From: Dyella sp. AtDHG13
GTDB lineage: Bacteria > Pseudomonadota > Gammaproteobacteria > Xanthomonadales > Rhodanobacteraceae
DNA: 64,000 nt
Direction: 5' to 3'
Assembly: GCF_003201105.1 (NCBI RefSeq)
Contig: NZ_QICJ01000002.1
Coordinates: 62,001 to 126,000, forward strand
Shown: one piece after another, positions 8,001 to 16,005 of the stretch
How the letters are laid out: every line of letters begins with the position of its first letter
Position numbering within the stretch: position 1 is the first letter of the stretch
The notes under the pieces: generated by a model
Seen by the model: only the letters and a program-made list of their open reading frames with translations
What the model was told of the DNA's origin: nothing
Databases searched by the model: none
Translations under genes and position numbers: made by a program

Positions 8001-9967
8001 TGCGTGTTCTGGCCCAGCGATGTGCCATTGTCGGCGGTGGCCGTGGCGCCCACGCCCGCCGCCAGGGCGTTGAGGCCGCTGGCGCCGTTGTTGGTGTAGT
8101 TGCCGCCCGCCGTGCCGCCATCGTTGACGCTGTAGTAGTGCGTGGTGCTGGCGGTGACCGTGCTGTTGAGCGCTTCCAGCGCCTGGTTGGTGGCGAACAG
8201 CTGCGAGCCGTTGATCGCGTCCGTGCTGTTGCCGCTGATCCGTCCGGCGGCCACGTTGGTGATCGTGCGCTCCGCGCCGGACGCGCCCACGCTCACGGTG
8301 CTGCTCGGGTTGGTGCCGACGAAGGTGTAGGTGGTGCCGTTGATGTTGACGCTGGGCGTACCCACCGCCGTCGCGGTGGTCGAGCCCGAGCCCAGCGCCA
8401 CGTCGCCGGCGTTGTTGGCCGTTGCCGCATTGCCGAATGCCACCGCGCCCGCCGCCAGCGCGCTGCTGGTGTTGCCCAGCGCCACCGAACCCTGGCCCTG
8501 CGCATTGTTGGTATTGCCGATCGCCACCGCGCCATCGCCATTGGCGGTGTTGTTGGCACCCATGGTCACCGCACCGTTGCCGGTCGACGTGTTGGGATCG
8601 CCGATGGCGACTGCGCCATTGCCGTTGGCGATCTGCCCTGAGCCCAGGGCGACGGCGCCGGTGCCACCGGTGACCTGCGAGTTGTGGCCGCCCGCGATGG
8701 AACCCGCGCCCGCCCCCGCGGCCACGGTATTGGTGTCGCCGATGGCGACGCTGTACGCCGCCCGCGCCGCCGACGCCTGGCCAAGCGCCACCGCGCTCTG
8801 GGCCGATGCGGTACTGGCGCCCAGGGCAACGCTATTGACCCCGGACGCCACCGTGAAGTTGCCCAGCGCGGTCGCGCCCACCGCGCTGGCGGTGACATCG
8901 ATGCCGACCGCAATCGCATTGTTCGCGGTAGCGCCGCTGCCGGCCGCGGCGGTGGGCCGCGCGCCCAGGTACATGGAGTTGATGCCGGAAGCCAGCGCCT
9001 GCCTGCCGATGGCGATGGCGTCGGTCTGGCTCGCATTCGCCTGCAGACCCATGCCGATGGCATAAGCGCCCGACGAACTCACGTCGGTGCCGATGGCCAC
9101 GGCGGATTCCGCCGATGCCCCCGTGCCCACCGTGCGCGCGCCCAGGTAGACCGCGTTGAGCGCCGTTGCATAGGCTTGCCAGCCCACGGCGGTGGAATGG
9201 GTGCCAAGGCTCTGGGTAGACAAGCCCACGGCCGTGGCGCCTTCACTGGTGGCATTGGTGAAAGCGCCCAGCGCGGTCGCCTGCCCGTTGTTCGCCTGGG
9301 CGGAGTTGCCCAGCACGACGGCGTTCTGCGCGCCCACCGCCTTGGCCGAACTGCCGATGACCACGGTACTGGTCGAGTTCGCATCGGCGGAGCTGCTGTA
9401 GCCAAGCGCGAGCGTATTCACGGCAAGCGCGGAGGACGTGGCTCCCATCGCGATCGCATTGCCGGCGGAGGCCGTGACGTCGGTGCCGATGGCGATGGCG
9501 CCACCCGACAGCGCGCCGCTCGACGGCACGGTGCGCGCGCCGATGTAGATGGCGTTGATGGCGGTGGTGTATGCCTGAAAGCCAACGGCGATGCCGTTCT
9601 GTCCCGAACTGTGGGCTGCGTAGCCCGCGGCGAACGCGCCCAGTACGTCGGCGTGGGAGACCGAGCCCAGGGCCGTGGCGCCAACACCGCTGGCGGTGGC
9701 GCCATAGCCCATGCATGAAGCGGTGCTGTTGTAGACGTTATAGGGCGACGCCGTGCAGTCCACCGACTGCGCCTGCGCCGACATGCTCCAGCCGGCGCCG
9801 CCGCCAATCGCCAGCACCGCGAGGATCGCACTGCGCAGGCGACGCGACGGCCCGTTCACCGCCGCCTGCTGGCCCTGGCCTGCGCGACGATGGCTCGTGG
9901 CCAGCTCGGAAACGACCACGAGCTGATTCAGCGCGCGGCTCCACACCTTCCTGTGAATCTTGTTCAT
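5060..9967 (-). CDS. Trimeric autotransporter adhesin (YadA/Hep_Hag type)
   Basis: 1635 residues. Residues 1-24 are an extended signal peptide region (MNKIHRKVWSRALNQLVVVS) and the signal ends near Ala66 (AQA/QS). A long head follows with many 14-16-residue YadA-like repeats (AVALG, AIAIG, DAIAIG cores). Then four neck motifs of the form STDAINGSQL and three KYFHANS segments alternate with head modules. The last ~75 residues form the membrane anchor (QQLNRIGNRANAGIASAMAL to a terminal Trp). Such proteins trimerise, pass through their own C-terminal barrel and bind host or abiotic surfaces. The ATG at 9967 has AAGGGAG 7 bases upstream. Its ligand is unknown. Two large internal copies are described separately. 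Confidence 0.95.
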   Translation of the reverse strand: MNKIHRKVWSRALNQLVVVSELATSHRRAGQGQQAAVNGPSRRLRSAILAVLAIGGGAGWSMSAQAQSVDCTASPYNVYNSTASCMGYGATASGVGATALGSVSHADVLGAFAAGYAAHSSGQNGIAVGFQAYTTAINAIYIGARTVPSSGALSGGAIAIGTDVTASAGNAIAMGATSSALAVNTLALGYSSSADANSTSTVVIGSSAKAVGAQNAVVLGNSAQANNGQATALGAFTNATSEGATAVGLSTQSLGTHSTAVGWQAYATALNAVYLGARTVGTGASAESAVAIGTDVSSSGAYAIGMGLQANASQTDAIAIGRQALASGINSMYLGARPTAAAGSGATANNAIAVGIDVTASAVGATALGNFTVASGVNSVALGASTASAQSAVALGQASAARAAYSVAIGDTNTVAAGAGAGSIAGGHNSQVTGGTGAVALGSGQIANGNGAVAIGDPNTSTGNGAVTMGANNTANGDGAVAIGNTNNAQGQGSVALGNTSSALAAGAVAFGNAATANNAGDVALGSGSTTATAVGTPSVNINGTTYTFVGTNPSSTVSVGASGAERTITNVAAGRISGNSTDAINGSQLFATNQALEALNSTVTASTTHYYSVNDGGTAGGNYTNNGASGLNALAAGVGATATADNGTSLGQNTQSTVLGGVALGSGAVSDRAIAPTSGSITVGTHLIPYNTTDRNLLGAVSVGNATDFRQITNVADGTEDQDAVTLRQLKGAMSSFSVTPIKYFHANSSATDSAAVGAESVAIGPQTTVNGDNGIGMGNGAIVQQTAPGGTAIGGNALVNLADGVALGTNAVSNGIQAMALGAGAQAAFAGSVALGAGSTTEAAVGTPGTSINGTAYTFAGTTPGSTVSVGTLNAERTITHVAAGRIDGSSTDAINGSQLYATNLAVGSVGASVTNLGNTVTNLGNAVANSYGGNTTYDPATGAINTSISYGGNTYSSLQQVFNQIDTGGIKYFHANSNLADSLANGVNSVAIGPVSTANTVDAVSIGNGATAGTNVGDVALGAGSVTGAVVRTPGATIAGNSYTYAGATPNSTVSVGSTGNERTITNVAAGQVNGNSTDAINGSQLFATNQAVDALNNTVIANATHYYSVNDGGTAGGNYANNGASGVNAIAAGVGATASADSATSLGQNTQSTVLGGVALGSGAVSDRAIAPASGSILVGTNVVPYNTTDRNLLGAVSVGNATDFRQITNVADGTQDQDAVTLRQLKGAMSSFSVTPIKYFHANSTASDSLAAGAESVAIGPQTTVNGDNGIGMGNGAIVQQTAPGGTAIGQDATVNLADGVALGTRATSNGIQAMALGAGTQADYAGSVALGAGSATAAAVGTASTTLNGTTYNFAGTTPGSTVSIGAAGAERTLTNLAAGRISSTSTDAINGSQLYATNQTLEQLGSQIINLSNTIRNLPPGGSPVTTTINTYQTSGDNSTASTATGNNATAAGAGSTASGNNSTAVGAGSTASGDNSVAVGAGSVASASNTVSVGSAGHERTVTNVANGVNATDAVNVGQLSDALTEAKNWSKDYVDQRFQTVDQQLNRIGNRANAGIASAMALASLPQAYQPNQSSAAVALGAFHGETGVAVGVSAITESGRYVFKLNATTNSRGDAGAGVGAGMVW
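5761..8327 (-). repeat. In-frame duplication inside the adhesin gene
   Basis: The segment from about 5761 to 6830 repeats at about 7258 to 8327 with a constant offset of exactly 1497 bp (499 codons). I aligned the pairs 5761/7258, 5881/7378 and 6601/8098. Each copy encodes neck, HYYSVNDGGTAGGNY, RNLLGAVSVGNATDFRQITN, KYFHANS and a short head stretch. The copies differ at scattered third positions and a few residues, so the duplication is not recent. Confidence 0.85.
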
Positions 9968-10643
9968 GCCTAACTCCCTTGTGACTGATTCGACATGGGG
10001 GAGGTCGTCAGGGCAAAGCACAGGGCGCACGAAACCGATCGCGCATGCCTCAAGGCAAGGCGCAGGCGCAAAAACGTCCTGCGCTCACGCCGCCGGCATG
10101 AACGTTGATTGGAAAAAATCAGGAAAAAAGTCGGTACGCCCCGCTACTGGGAATCCCTGTATGCACAACCCCTGTTTTGTGCCGAGGACAAACGAAACGG
10201 CATGACTGGGGAATCAGCCTGATTCGTCTCGTTCTGCTGTTGCGACTCCCTGTCCAGCCCGACGCCGCGATGGCAACACGCGGAATGACTTCAAGCTGAA
10301 GTTCGGCTGTCGCGCCTGCGAGCATGGCAGCATGCGAAAGAACTTGTGAGTGGCTGTTGGCGCGAATAATTTGAAGCGGATCACAATTTGTCACGATCCA
10401 GTTCGCGCGCCGTCGCCACGCCTGTCCGTGAGGCATCGCCCTTCACGCGACGCATACGGAATGAACGACGCATCGCGCATGTGCAATGCGTGCGCGCTGA
10501 TCGCTGAAGCGCACGATGGCGGAAATGACGCGCTTGACCAGGACGCACGCTCCATAGAAGAGCGCCGGTCAAGGCGCCCCGCTTGCCGCGACATCGCAAA
10601 ACCTGCGGCAAGCCCGGGAGGCCGCCCCACCAAGGCCCTCGCA
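9968..10643. other. Adhesin/porin intergenic region without genes
   Basis: No convincing coding sequence. It must contain the adhesin promoter reading left. A short perfect dyad GAATCAG-C-CTGATTC lies at 10211-10225 and could bind a regulator. No clear -35/-10 pair could be assigned. The stretch continues past the ModE box to the porin start at 10755. Confidence 0.5.
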
Positions 10644-10667
10644 CGCTATATAGTGAGCCTTATAGCG
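10644..10667. promoter_or_regulatory. ModE-type operator upstream of the porin gene
   Basis: CGCTATATA at 10644-10652, a 6-base spacer, then CTTATAGCG at 10659-10667. The 7-bp outer arms CGCTATA/TATAGCG are perfect. Layout and total length (24 bp) match the E. coli modA operator as I remember it (CG-T-TATAT, central CCT, ATAACG). It ends 87 bp before the porin ATG, and a modE gene lies just downstream of that porin. Confidence 0.72.
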
Positions 10668-10754
10668 ACCGGATCCTGCGCTCGCACAGGCCTGCCCTGC
10701 GGTTTCGGCAGGCGCTTCCATCGCCGCGGCTCGAGAAAAGGGAAAGGAGTGTTT

Positions 10755-12080
10755 ATGCGCCATTGCCGTCTGTGGATGCTCTGCGCCTGCGTGGCTGCGG
10801 CATGCTCGTCCGCCCATGCCGACGACAGCTTCAACGACCTCTTCACCAACGGCCACGTCGACGGCCAGTTGCGCCTGTACCAGTTCAACCGCCTGTACGA
10901 CGCGCCCACCACGCCGGACGCGCACGCGCTTTCGCTGGCCGCGCTGATCAACGCGCAGACGGGCACGGTGCTCGGCGGCCTGAGTTTCGGCGGATCGTTC
11001 GTCACGGCCAACATGCTGGGCACCAAGGACGACACCCCGGCCAAGGTGGACACCTCGCTGATGGGGCCCAACAGCTCGCTCGGCGCCTGGAGCCAGGCCT
11101 ACGTGCAATACAAGCGCGAGTGGTTTCTCTTCCGCGGCGGCTACCAGTACCTGGATACGCCATGGATGGGCAACAACGACTCGCGCGTCATTCCTTCGTC
11201 CTACAACGCGCTGCTGATGGGCTTCACGCCCGTGAAGGACTGGAACATCTACGCCATCCGCGAGTACGGCTGGAAGAGCCGCACCTCCAACGGCATGTAT
11301 CCGGACAACCTGTATTACCCGTCGAAATTCGACGGCGACTCCATGTACGGCAACAACGGCTCGCTACCCATCACCTCGCCGAGAACGCCCGGCACCTGGG
11401 CGGCGGGCACGAATTACGTCAACGGCGGGCTGAAGGCGGAAGCCTGGTACTACGATTTCCTTCGCTTCGCCCACATGGGCTACATCAGCGGCAGCTACAC
11501 ATTCACCACCGGTACGCCGTTCAATCCCTTCGTCGCCGTGCAGGCACTGAGCCAGAACGGCAGCGGCAGCGACAACATCCTGGTGGAAACCAAGACCAAG
11601 CTGGTGGGCGTGGCCTGCGACCGCGTGAAGTCGCGCGGCTGGGGCGCGGACGTCGGCACGTCGATCTACGACGGACGCATCGACTTCGCCTACAACAAGC
11701 TGGATGGCGAAACGGGCGCCGTCGGCGACGGCGCGCTGATCTCGCCCTACACGGTGAACTACGGCACCGACCCGCTGTTCACCACCTCGATGATCCGCGG
11801 CCTGGTGGAAATCGGCCCCGGCCATGCTTGGAAGGGCCGCGCACTGTACAACTTCTTCGACAAGAAGCTGCAGCTGGTGGCGGCCTATGCGAAGTACACC
11901 GCGCTCGAACGCGGCAACAGCCACGACCTGTACTTCGACATCATCTACAACTTCGACGGCGCGCTCAAAGGGCTGCAGCTACGCGACCGCTGGGAGCGCT
12001 CGGTGGGTGGCATCGCCAACCTCAACCCGGGCAACGAATCGTTCACTTACAACCGCCTGATGATCTCCTACAAGTTCTGA
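10755..12080 (+). CDS. OprD-type outer-membrane porin, probably ModE-controlled
   Basis: 441 residues. A signal peptide ends at SSAHA/DD; the mature part has alternating hydrophobic beta strands (GGLSFGGSFVTANML, SWAQAYVQYKREWFLFRGGYQY-like stretch, FDIIYNFDGALKGLQLRDRW) and ends in a C-terminal Phe (MISYKF), as expected of an outer-membrane barrel. The pattern resembles OprD-family channels for small solutes. The ATG has AAGGAGT 5 bases upstream; the open frame extends further back but the extra sequence has no signal. A ModE-like operator lies upstream and modE is convergent 14 bp downstream. The solute is unknown; molybdate or another oxyanion is a guess from regulation only. Confidence 0.78.
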   Translation: MRHCRLWMLCACVAAACSSAHADDSFNDLFTNGHVDGQLRLYQFNRLYDAPTTPDAHALSLAALINAQTGTVLGGLSFGGSFVTANMLGTKDDTPAKVDTSLMGPNSSLGAWSQAYVQYKREWFLFRGGYQYLDTPWMGNNDSRVIPSSYNALLMGFTPVKDWNIYAIREYGWKSRTSNGMYPDNLYYPSKFDGDSMYGNNGSLPITSPRTPGTWAAGTNYVNGGLKAEAWYYDFLRFAHMGYISGSYTFTTGTPFNPFVAVQALSQNGSGSDNILVETKTKLVGVACDRVKSRGWGADVGTSIYDGRIDFAYNKLDGETGAVGDGALISPYTVNYGTDPLFTTSMIRGLVEIGPGHAWKGRALYNFFDKKLQLVAAYAKYTALERGNSHDLYFDIIYNFDGALKGLQLRDRWERSVGGIANLNPGNESFTYNRLMISYKF

Positions 12081-12094
12081 GCACGCCGCACCAG

Positions 12095-12889
12095 TTATTC
12101 GAGCGTGCCCAGGATGATGCTGGATGCCTTGACGATGGCGACGACGTCGAAGCCTTCGCGCAGGTCGAGTGCATCCACGCTGCCCAGCGTGATCACCGCC
12201 ACCAGCACGTTGCCGCCCTTCAGCTCGATGCCCACTTCCCCATTCACCTCGCCGCGCCGCACATAGGAAACGACGCCCGCCAGCTGGTTGCGCGCCGAAA
12301 GGCGCAGGCCGCCGTCGGGCACGGCGACGATGACCGAGGACGCCTTGATCAGGGCAAAGGCCTTCTTTCCCGGCGCCAGACCCAGGCTTTTCGTGCTCTC
12401 GCGGGTGACGGTCGCCACCAGCCGCTGTCCGCCCTGGATGTCGAGCTGGATCACGTCGTTCACGGCGCCGGCCTCGACGGAAGCCACCACGCCGGCCAGT
12501 TGGTTTCGTGCACTCGTCTTCATCAGGAATCGCCTCACCAGATCGATGTCGGAAAGCGGATCATCCGCGAACGCAGTCAATTGCTCCATGAAGCGCCGGT
12601 GCAATGCCTCCATGTGGCCGAATACGTCGACCAGGCGGCGCCCGCGCTCCGTCAGTTCCGCACCGCCGCCGCTGCGTCCACCCACGGCTCGCAGCACGAG
12701 CGGCTCGCCCGCCAGATTGTTCATGGCGTCCACCGCGTCCCAGGCGCCCTTGTAACTGAGCCCGACCTCGCGCGCCGCCGCCGCGATCGATCCCAGCTCG
12801 CCTATCTTCGCGAGCAGGGCGATGCGGTCATGCCCGCCGAAATGACGCCCGTCCGATTCCAGGCCCAGGCTTCCCTTGATGATCAGCAT
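12095..12889 (-). CDS. modE: Molybdate-responsive regulator ModE
   Basis: 264 residues with the full ModE layout: an N-terminal winged helix (residues 15-110, with GSIAAAAREVGLSYKGAWDA and GGRSGGGAELTERGRRLV), then two TOBE/MOP molybdate-binding domains each opening with the SARNQL motif (about residues 125 and 198). Molybdate-bound ModE dimers repress or activate molybdenum uptake and molybdoenzyme genes. No modABC transporter is in the window; the neighbouring porin carries the only ModE-like site I found. Confidence 0.93.
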   Translation of the reverse strand: MLIIKGSLGLESDGRHFGGHDRIALLAKIGELGSIAAAAREVGLSYKGAWDAVDAMNNLAGEPLVLRAVGGRSGGGAELTERGRRLVDVFGHMEALHRRFMEQLTAFADDPLSDIDLVRRFLMKTSARNQLAGVVASVEAGAVNDVIQLDIQGGQRLVATVTRESTKSLGLAPGKKAFALIKASSVIVAVPDGGLRLSARNQLAGVVSYVRRGEVNGEVGIELKGGNVLVAVITLGSVDALDLREGFDVVAIVKASSIILGTLE

Positions 12890-12994
12890 GGCGTCACTCC
12901 AGGCGATAGGTACGACGGAACGCTTGCGCCGCCAAGCTTATAACCGGCGCAGCGTCCGAAGGCATCAGCGCCTCTCGAAGCTCGCGACGCAACA

Positions 12995-13897
12995 TCATTG
13001 GCGCTGCGGATAGACCACCGACAGCGCGGCCGTGGCCCGCATCTGCTGGATAAAGGCATCGACTGCCGCCGAACGCTCGTGGCGGCGAAAAAAGCCCGCC
13101 ACGACGGACGTCACCGGCTTCCCCGCCAGTGGCTTGAAGCGCACGCCCGGCATGTCGACCACCTCCTTGATGACGCTGGGAATGATGGCGATGCCCGCGC
13201 CCACGGACACCTGGGTGAGCACGGCGACCAGGCTGCCGGGCTGCGAGCCGATGCGTGGCGTGAAGCGGCCGCGGCGTCCCGTTTCGTAGGTCCCCAGGGC
13301 CTGCTCCGGAACGATGAAGGTCTCCTCCGCCAGCGCCCTGGCGTGAAGCGGACCGGTCGTCTTCACCAAGGCATGCCTGGAAGGCAGCGCTACGCAAAAC
13401 ACATCGCGCACCAGCGCATGCGCCATCAGCGAATCAGGCAGCTGCATCGGTAGACGAATGAAGCCCACGTCGACGCGCCCCTCTTCCAGCATCACGGGCA
13501 GGTCGTCCATCGGCCGCTCGGTCGCGACGATCTCTACCTCCGGTCGGGCTGCACGGAAGCGCTGGATCTGCGCCTGCAAGGCGCCGGAGTATGCAGCTGA
13601 ACCGACGTAGCCGATCTCGATGCGCCCGATCTCGCCGCGTCCCGCGCGCTGAGCCACGCTGTGCGCGCGCTCGACCTGGGCGAGCGCCAGCCTCGCCTCG
13701 CCGAGAAAAGCCTCGCCTGCTGGCGTCAATGCCACCGAGCGCTTGGACCGCGCGAACAGGCGCGCCCGTAGTATGCGTTCCAGGTCCTGGATCTGCACGG
13801 TGAGCGTGGGCGCCGAAATGCCCAGCCGTTCCGCCGCCCGCGCGAAATGCAGTTCTTCCGCGGCGGCCACGAAGTACCGCAGGTGCCGAAGCTCCAT
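12995..13897 (-). CDS. LysR-family transcriptional regulator
   Basis: 300 residues: helix-turn-helix at 1-60 (MELRHLRYFVAAAEELHFA, then LTVQIQDLERIL) and a LysR substrate-binding domain at about 90-290. It is divergent from a secreted GlcG/HbpS-type protein gene, with a perfect dyad in the 110-bp space between them, so autoregulation plus control of that gene is likely. The effector cannot be deduced. Confidence 0.9.
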   Translation of the reverse strand: MELRHLRYFVAAAEELHFARAAERLGISAPTLTVQIQDLERILRARLFARSKRSVALTPAGEAFLGEARLALAQVERAHSVAQRAGRGEIGRIEIGYVGSAAYSGALQAQIQRFRAARPEVEIVATERPMDDLPVMLEEGRVDVGFIRLPMQLPDSLMAHALVRDVFCVALPSRHALVKTTGPLHARALAEETFIVPEQALGTYETGRRGRFTPRIGSQPGSLVAVLTQVSVGAGIAIIPSVIKEVVDMPGVRFKPLAGKPVTSVVAGFFRRHERSAAVDAFIQQMRATAALSVVYPQRQ

Positions 13898-13912
13898 GCC
13901 CGCTGCCTCGTC

Positions 13913-13929
13913 ATTAGGTCACACCTAAT
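13913..13929. promoter_or_regulatory. Candidate LysR operator
   Basis: Perfect dyad ATTAGGT-CAC-ACCTAAT, 16 bp upstream of the lysR-family start codon. It contains the T-N11-A core typical of LysR-type binding sites. It also lies about 80 bp upstream of the divergent secreted-protein gene. Confidence 0.65.
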
Positions 13930-14007
13930 TCTATGCCCATGATGACGCAATGATGCGAAACACAGGCGGTGCTTGAATGGCACCATTCCGTCGCTCGGGA
14001 CCGACCC

Positions 14008-14502
14008 ATGACCGCCCGCCTCCGTTCCGTTACTACTGCCACCCTGATGTTCGCCGCCATCGCGCTGCCGGCCATGAGCGCCGCGGCCAGCCTGCCCACG
14101 CAGCCCGTGCTCACGCTGGATGCCGCCAGGCGCATCGCCGCGAGCGCGGAAGCGAAGGCCAAGGCGCAAGGCTGGCCTTGCGTGATTTCCGTGGTCGACG
14201 CCAGCGGATCGCCGATCATGCTGCTGCGGATGGACGCCGCCGCCGTGCTCGCGGGTGTCGATCTCGCCCCGGGCAAGGCACGCACCGCCGCCCTGTTCCG
14301 GCGACCGAGCGGCGCGCTGGAAGACGCCGCCAACGGCCAGCGGCCGGCGGTGCTCTCCGCGCGAGGTTACGTACTGATGCGCGGCGGCCTGCCCATCGAG
14401 GTGGATGGCCATGTCGTCGGCGCCATTGGCGTCTCGGCGGATACGCCGCAACACGATGAAGAGATTGCCAAGGCCGGCATCGCCGCGCTGGCGAATGGAT
14501 GA
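14008..14502 (+). CDS. Secreted GlcG/HbpS-type (DUF336) protein
   Basis: 164 residues: a signal peptide (cleavage near AMSAAA/S) followed by a GlcG/HbpS domain with LDAARRIAASAEAKAKAQG, CVISVVDASGSPIMLLRMDA and a C-terminal GGLPIEVDGHVVGAIGVSG-like stretch. Members bind heme or corrinoids or assist cofactor handling; the exact job of the exported single-domain form is unclear. The ATG at 14008 is chosen because the signal begins there. The stop overlaps the next gene (ATGA), so both are translated from one message. Confidence 0.8.
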   Translation: MTARLRSVTTATLMFAAIALPAMSAAASLPTQPVLTLDAARRIAASAEAKAKAQGWPCVISVVDASGSPIMLLRMDAAAVLAGVDLAPGKARTAALFRRPSGALEDAANGQRPAVLSARGYVLMRGGLPIEVDGHVVGAIGVSADTPQHDEEIAKAGIAALANG

Positions 14503-15200
14503 GCTCGCACATGGAAACCATGCCTCCTCGCACCGATACCCGACGCGTTGCCATCTTCGACCTCGACGGAACGCTGGTGGATTCCGTCGACGGCATCGCG
14601 CACGCGCTCAATCGGCAACTTCAGGCCAATGGGCTCGCCCCCTTGAGCCGCAACGAGGCCATCCCGCTGCTGGGCGACGGTCTTGCGGCGTTCGCGCGAC
14701 GCGCCTACTGCCTGCGCGGAACAACGCTGCCGGCGCACGGCATTGAGGACTTCCTGCACGATTACCTGAGCCACCCGCCCGGAAACGCGCGGCTGTATCC
14801 GCACGTCGCCGCCACCCTGGACCTTCTGGTGCAGGACGGCTGGCGCATGGTGGTGTGCACCAACAAGATCGAGGCTGCGGCGATCCCCATGCTCGATGCA
14901 CTGGGTGTGCTCCACTATTTCGACGCGGTCTGTGGCGGCGATACGGTGTCGCGGCAAAAGCCCGATGCCGAACATATCCGCCGCACGCTGCAGCGCGCCG
15001 GGCTCACGGGGCTGCCGGCCGTAATGATCGGCGACAACAAGGCCGATCTCGCGGCCGCCGCGGCTTATGGCATCCCCGCGATTTTTGCCGGCTGGGGATA
15101 CGGGCAATTGCCTGCCGATGTCGAAGCGCCCGTCGTGGTCACGCGATTTTCCCAATTGCCCGCCCTGCTCGACGCCGCTACGGCCCGCGAACCTGCATGA
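14499..15200 (+). CDS. HAD hydrolase, phosphoglycolate phosphatase-like
   Basis: 233 residues of the haloacid dehalogenase superfamily. Motif I is FDLDGTLVDS (nucleophile Asp), motif II is around VVCTNK, motif III includes the Lys in SRQKPDAEH, and motif IV is MIGDNKADLAAA. The cap position and length fit Gph-type phosphatases that remove phosphate from 2-phosphoglycolate formed during DNA repair. Substrate assignment within this family is weak from sequence alone. It overlaps the preceding gene by 4 bp. Confidence 0.78.
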   Translation: MSSHMETMPPRTDTRRVAIFDLDGTLVDSVDGIAHALNRQLQANGLAPLSRNEAIPLLGDGLAAFARRAYCLRGTTLPAHGIEDFLHDYLSHPPGNARLYPHVAATLDLLVQDGWRMVVCTNKIEAAAIPMLDALGVLHYFDAVCGGDTVSRQKPDAEHIRRTLQRAGLTGLPAVMIGDNKADLAAAAAYGIPAIFAGWGYGQLPADVEAPVVVTRFSQLPALLDAATAREPA

Positions 15201-15277
15201 CCGCCCGATGCTCGACGCCAGGCACTCGGCATCGACGTCTCTCGATTTGATACGGCGCGACCCCATATTGACTGCCA

Positions 15278-15913
15278 TTGCCCTCGCGTTTCGCCGTTCA
15301 TCCCGTGACCCAGTTCCCGCTCTTCGCCCAAGGTCCGCTCGTGCTGCTGGACGACGCCAGCGGCCGGATCGTGTACGAGGAAAACGTGATCGAGCCGCAG
15401 GAAGCCGCGCGCTGGCACGAGGCCTTGCTCACCAGCCCCATCTGGCGGCAGCAGCGCCGCGTGATGTACGAGCGGGAGCTGGACGTGCCGCGCCTGACTT
15501 CGCACTTTTCCGCCGACGACCCCGGGCTGCCGTGGCCGCTGGGCTTGGCGCTGGAGCGCGTGCGCGCCGCCACTGGTGTGACGTTCAACAGCATTGGCCT
15601 GAATCTCTATCGCAATGAGCATGACAGCGTGGCGATGCACAACGATCGCCTGGGCGACCTGCAGGAAGGGCACCCGATCGCCCTGCTTTCGCTGGGCGCC
15701 ACGCGGCGGATGCACATCCGCAACAAGAAGCATGCCGCGCCACGGCGCCTTGATCTCGACCTGACCGCCGGCAGCCTGCTGGTGATGAGCCGGGACACGC
15801 AGCTGCACTACGATCATGGCATCCCCAAGCAGGCGCACCCGGTCGAGCCGCGCATCAGCGTGGCGTTCCGCATGCGCAAGCCGGCTGAGACGACGCAGCA
15901 CCGGCCGCGCTGA
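15278..15913 (+). CDS. alkB: AlkB-like Fe(II)/2-oxoglutarate dioxygenase
   Basis: 211 residues. The iron ligands are visible as His121-x-Asp123 (MHNDRLGDL) and a distal His near 180 (HYDHGIPK). The 2-oxoglutarate-binding arginines are in PRISVAFR (192, 198). The pattern is that of AlkB/ALKBH2-3-like enzymes that demethylate 1-methyladenine and 3-methylcytosine in DNA or RNA. The first possible start is TTG at 15278; GTG at 15305 (TQFPLFAQGP) fits the family start equally well. It is not obviously in an operon with the phosphatase 77 bp upstream. Confidence 0.85.
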   Translation: MPSRFAVHPVTQFPLFAQGPLVLLDDASGRIVYEENVIEPQEAARWHEALLTSPIWRQQRRVMYERELDVPRLTSHFSADDPGLPWPLGLALERVRAATGVTFNSIGLNLYRNEHDSVAMHNDRLGDLQEGHPIALLSLGATRRMHIRNKKHAAPRRLDLDLTAGSLLVMSRDTQLHYDHGIPKQAHPVEPRISVAFRMRKPAETTQHRPR

Positions 15914-16005
15914 ACTCCGCTCATACGATTCCTTGATCCGGCCGTCACCTTCGCCCTCGCTACCATGCCTGCCAGCGACGCATCGGCGTCGGCAGGGGAA
16001 AACGA

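Noticed and set aside
5021-8641. A 1206-codon open frame on the plus strand opposite the adhesin
   Set aside because: It is antisense to a clear trimeric autotransporter gene. Its Arg/Ala/Gly/His-rich composition is the usual by-product of GC-rich repeats, and no domain is recognisable.
10375-10405. CRP/Clp-like site (TCACAATTTGTCAC)
   Set aside because: The two TCAC blocks are direct rather than inverted repeats, so they do not make a CRP-type dyad.
12890-12994. Possible ModE self-operator upstream of modE
   Set aside because: Only a single GCTTATAACC-like stretch is present, without a matching second arm.
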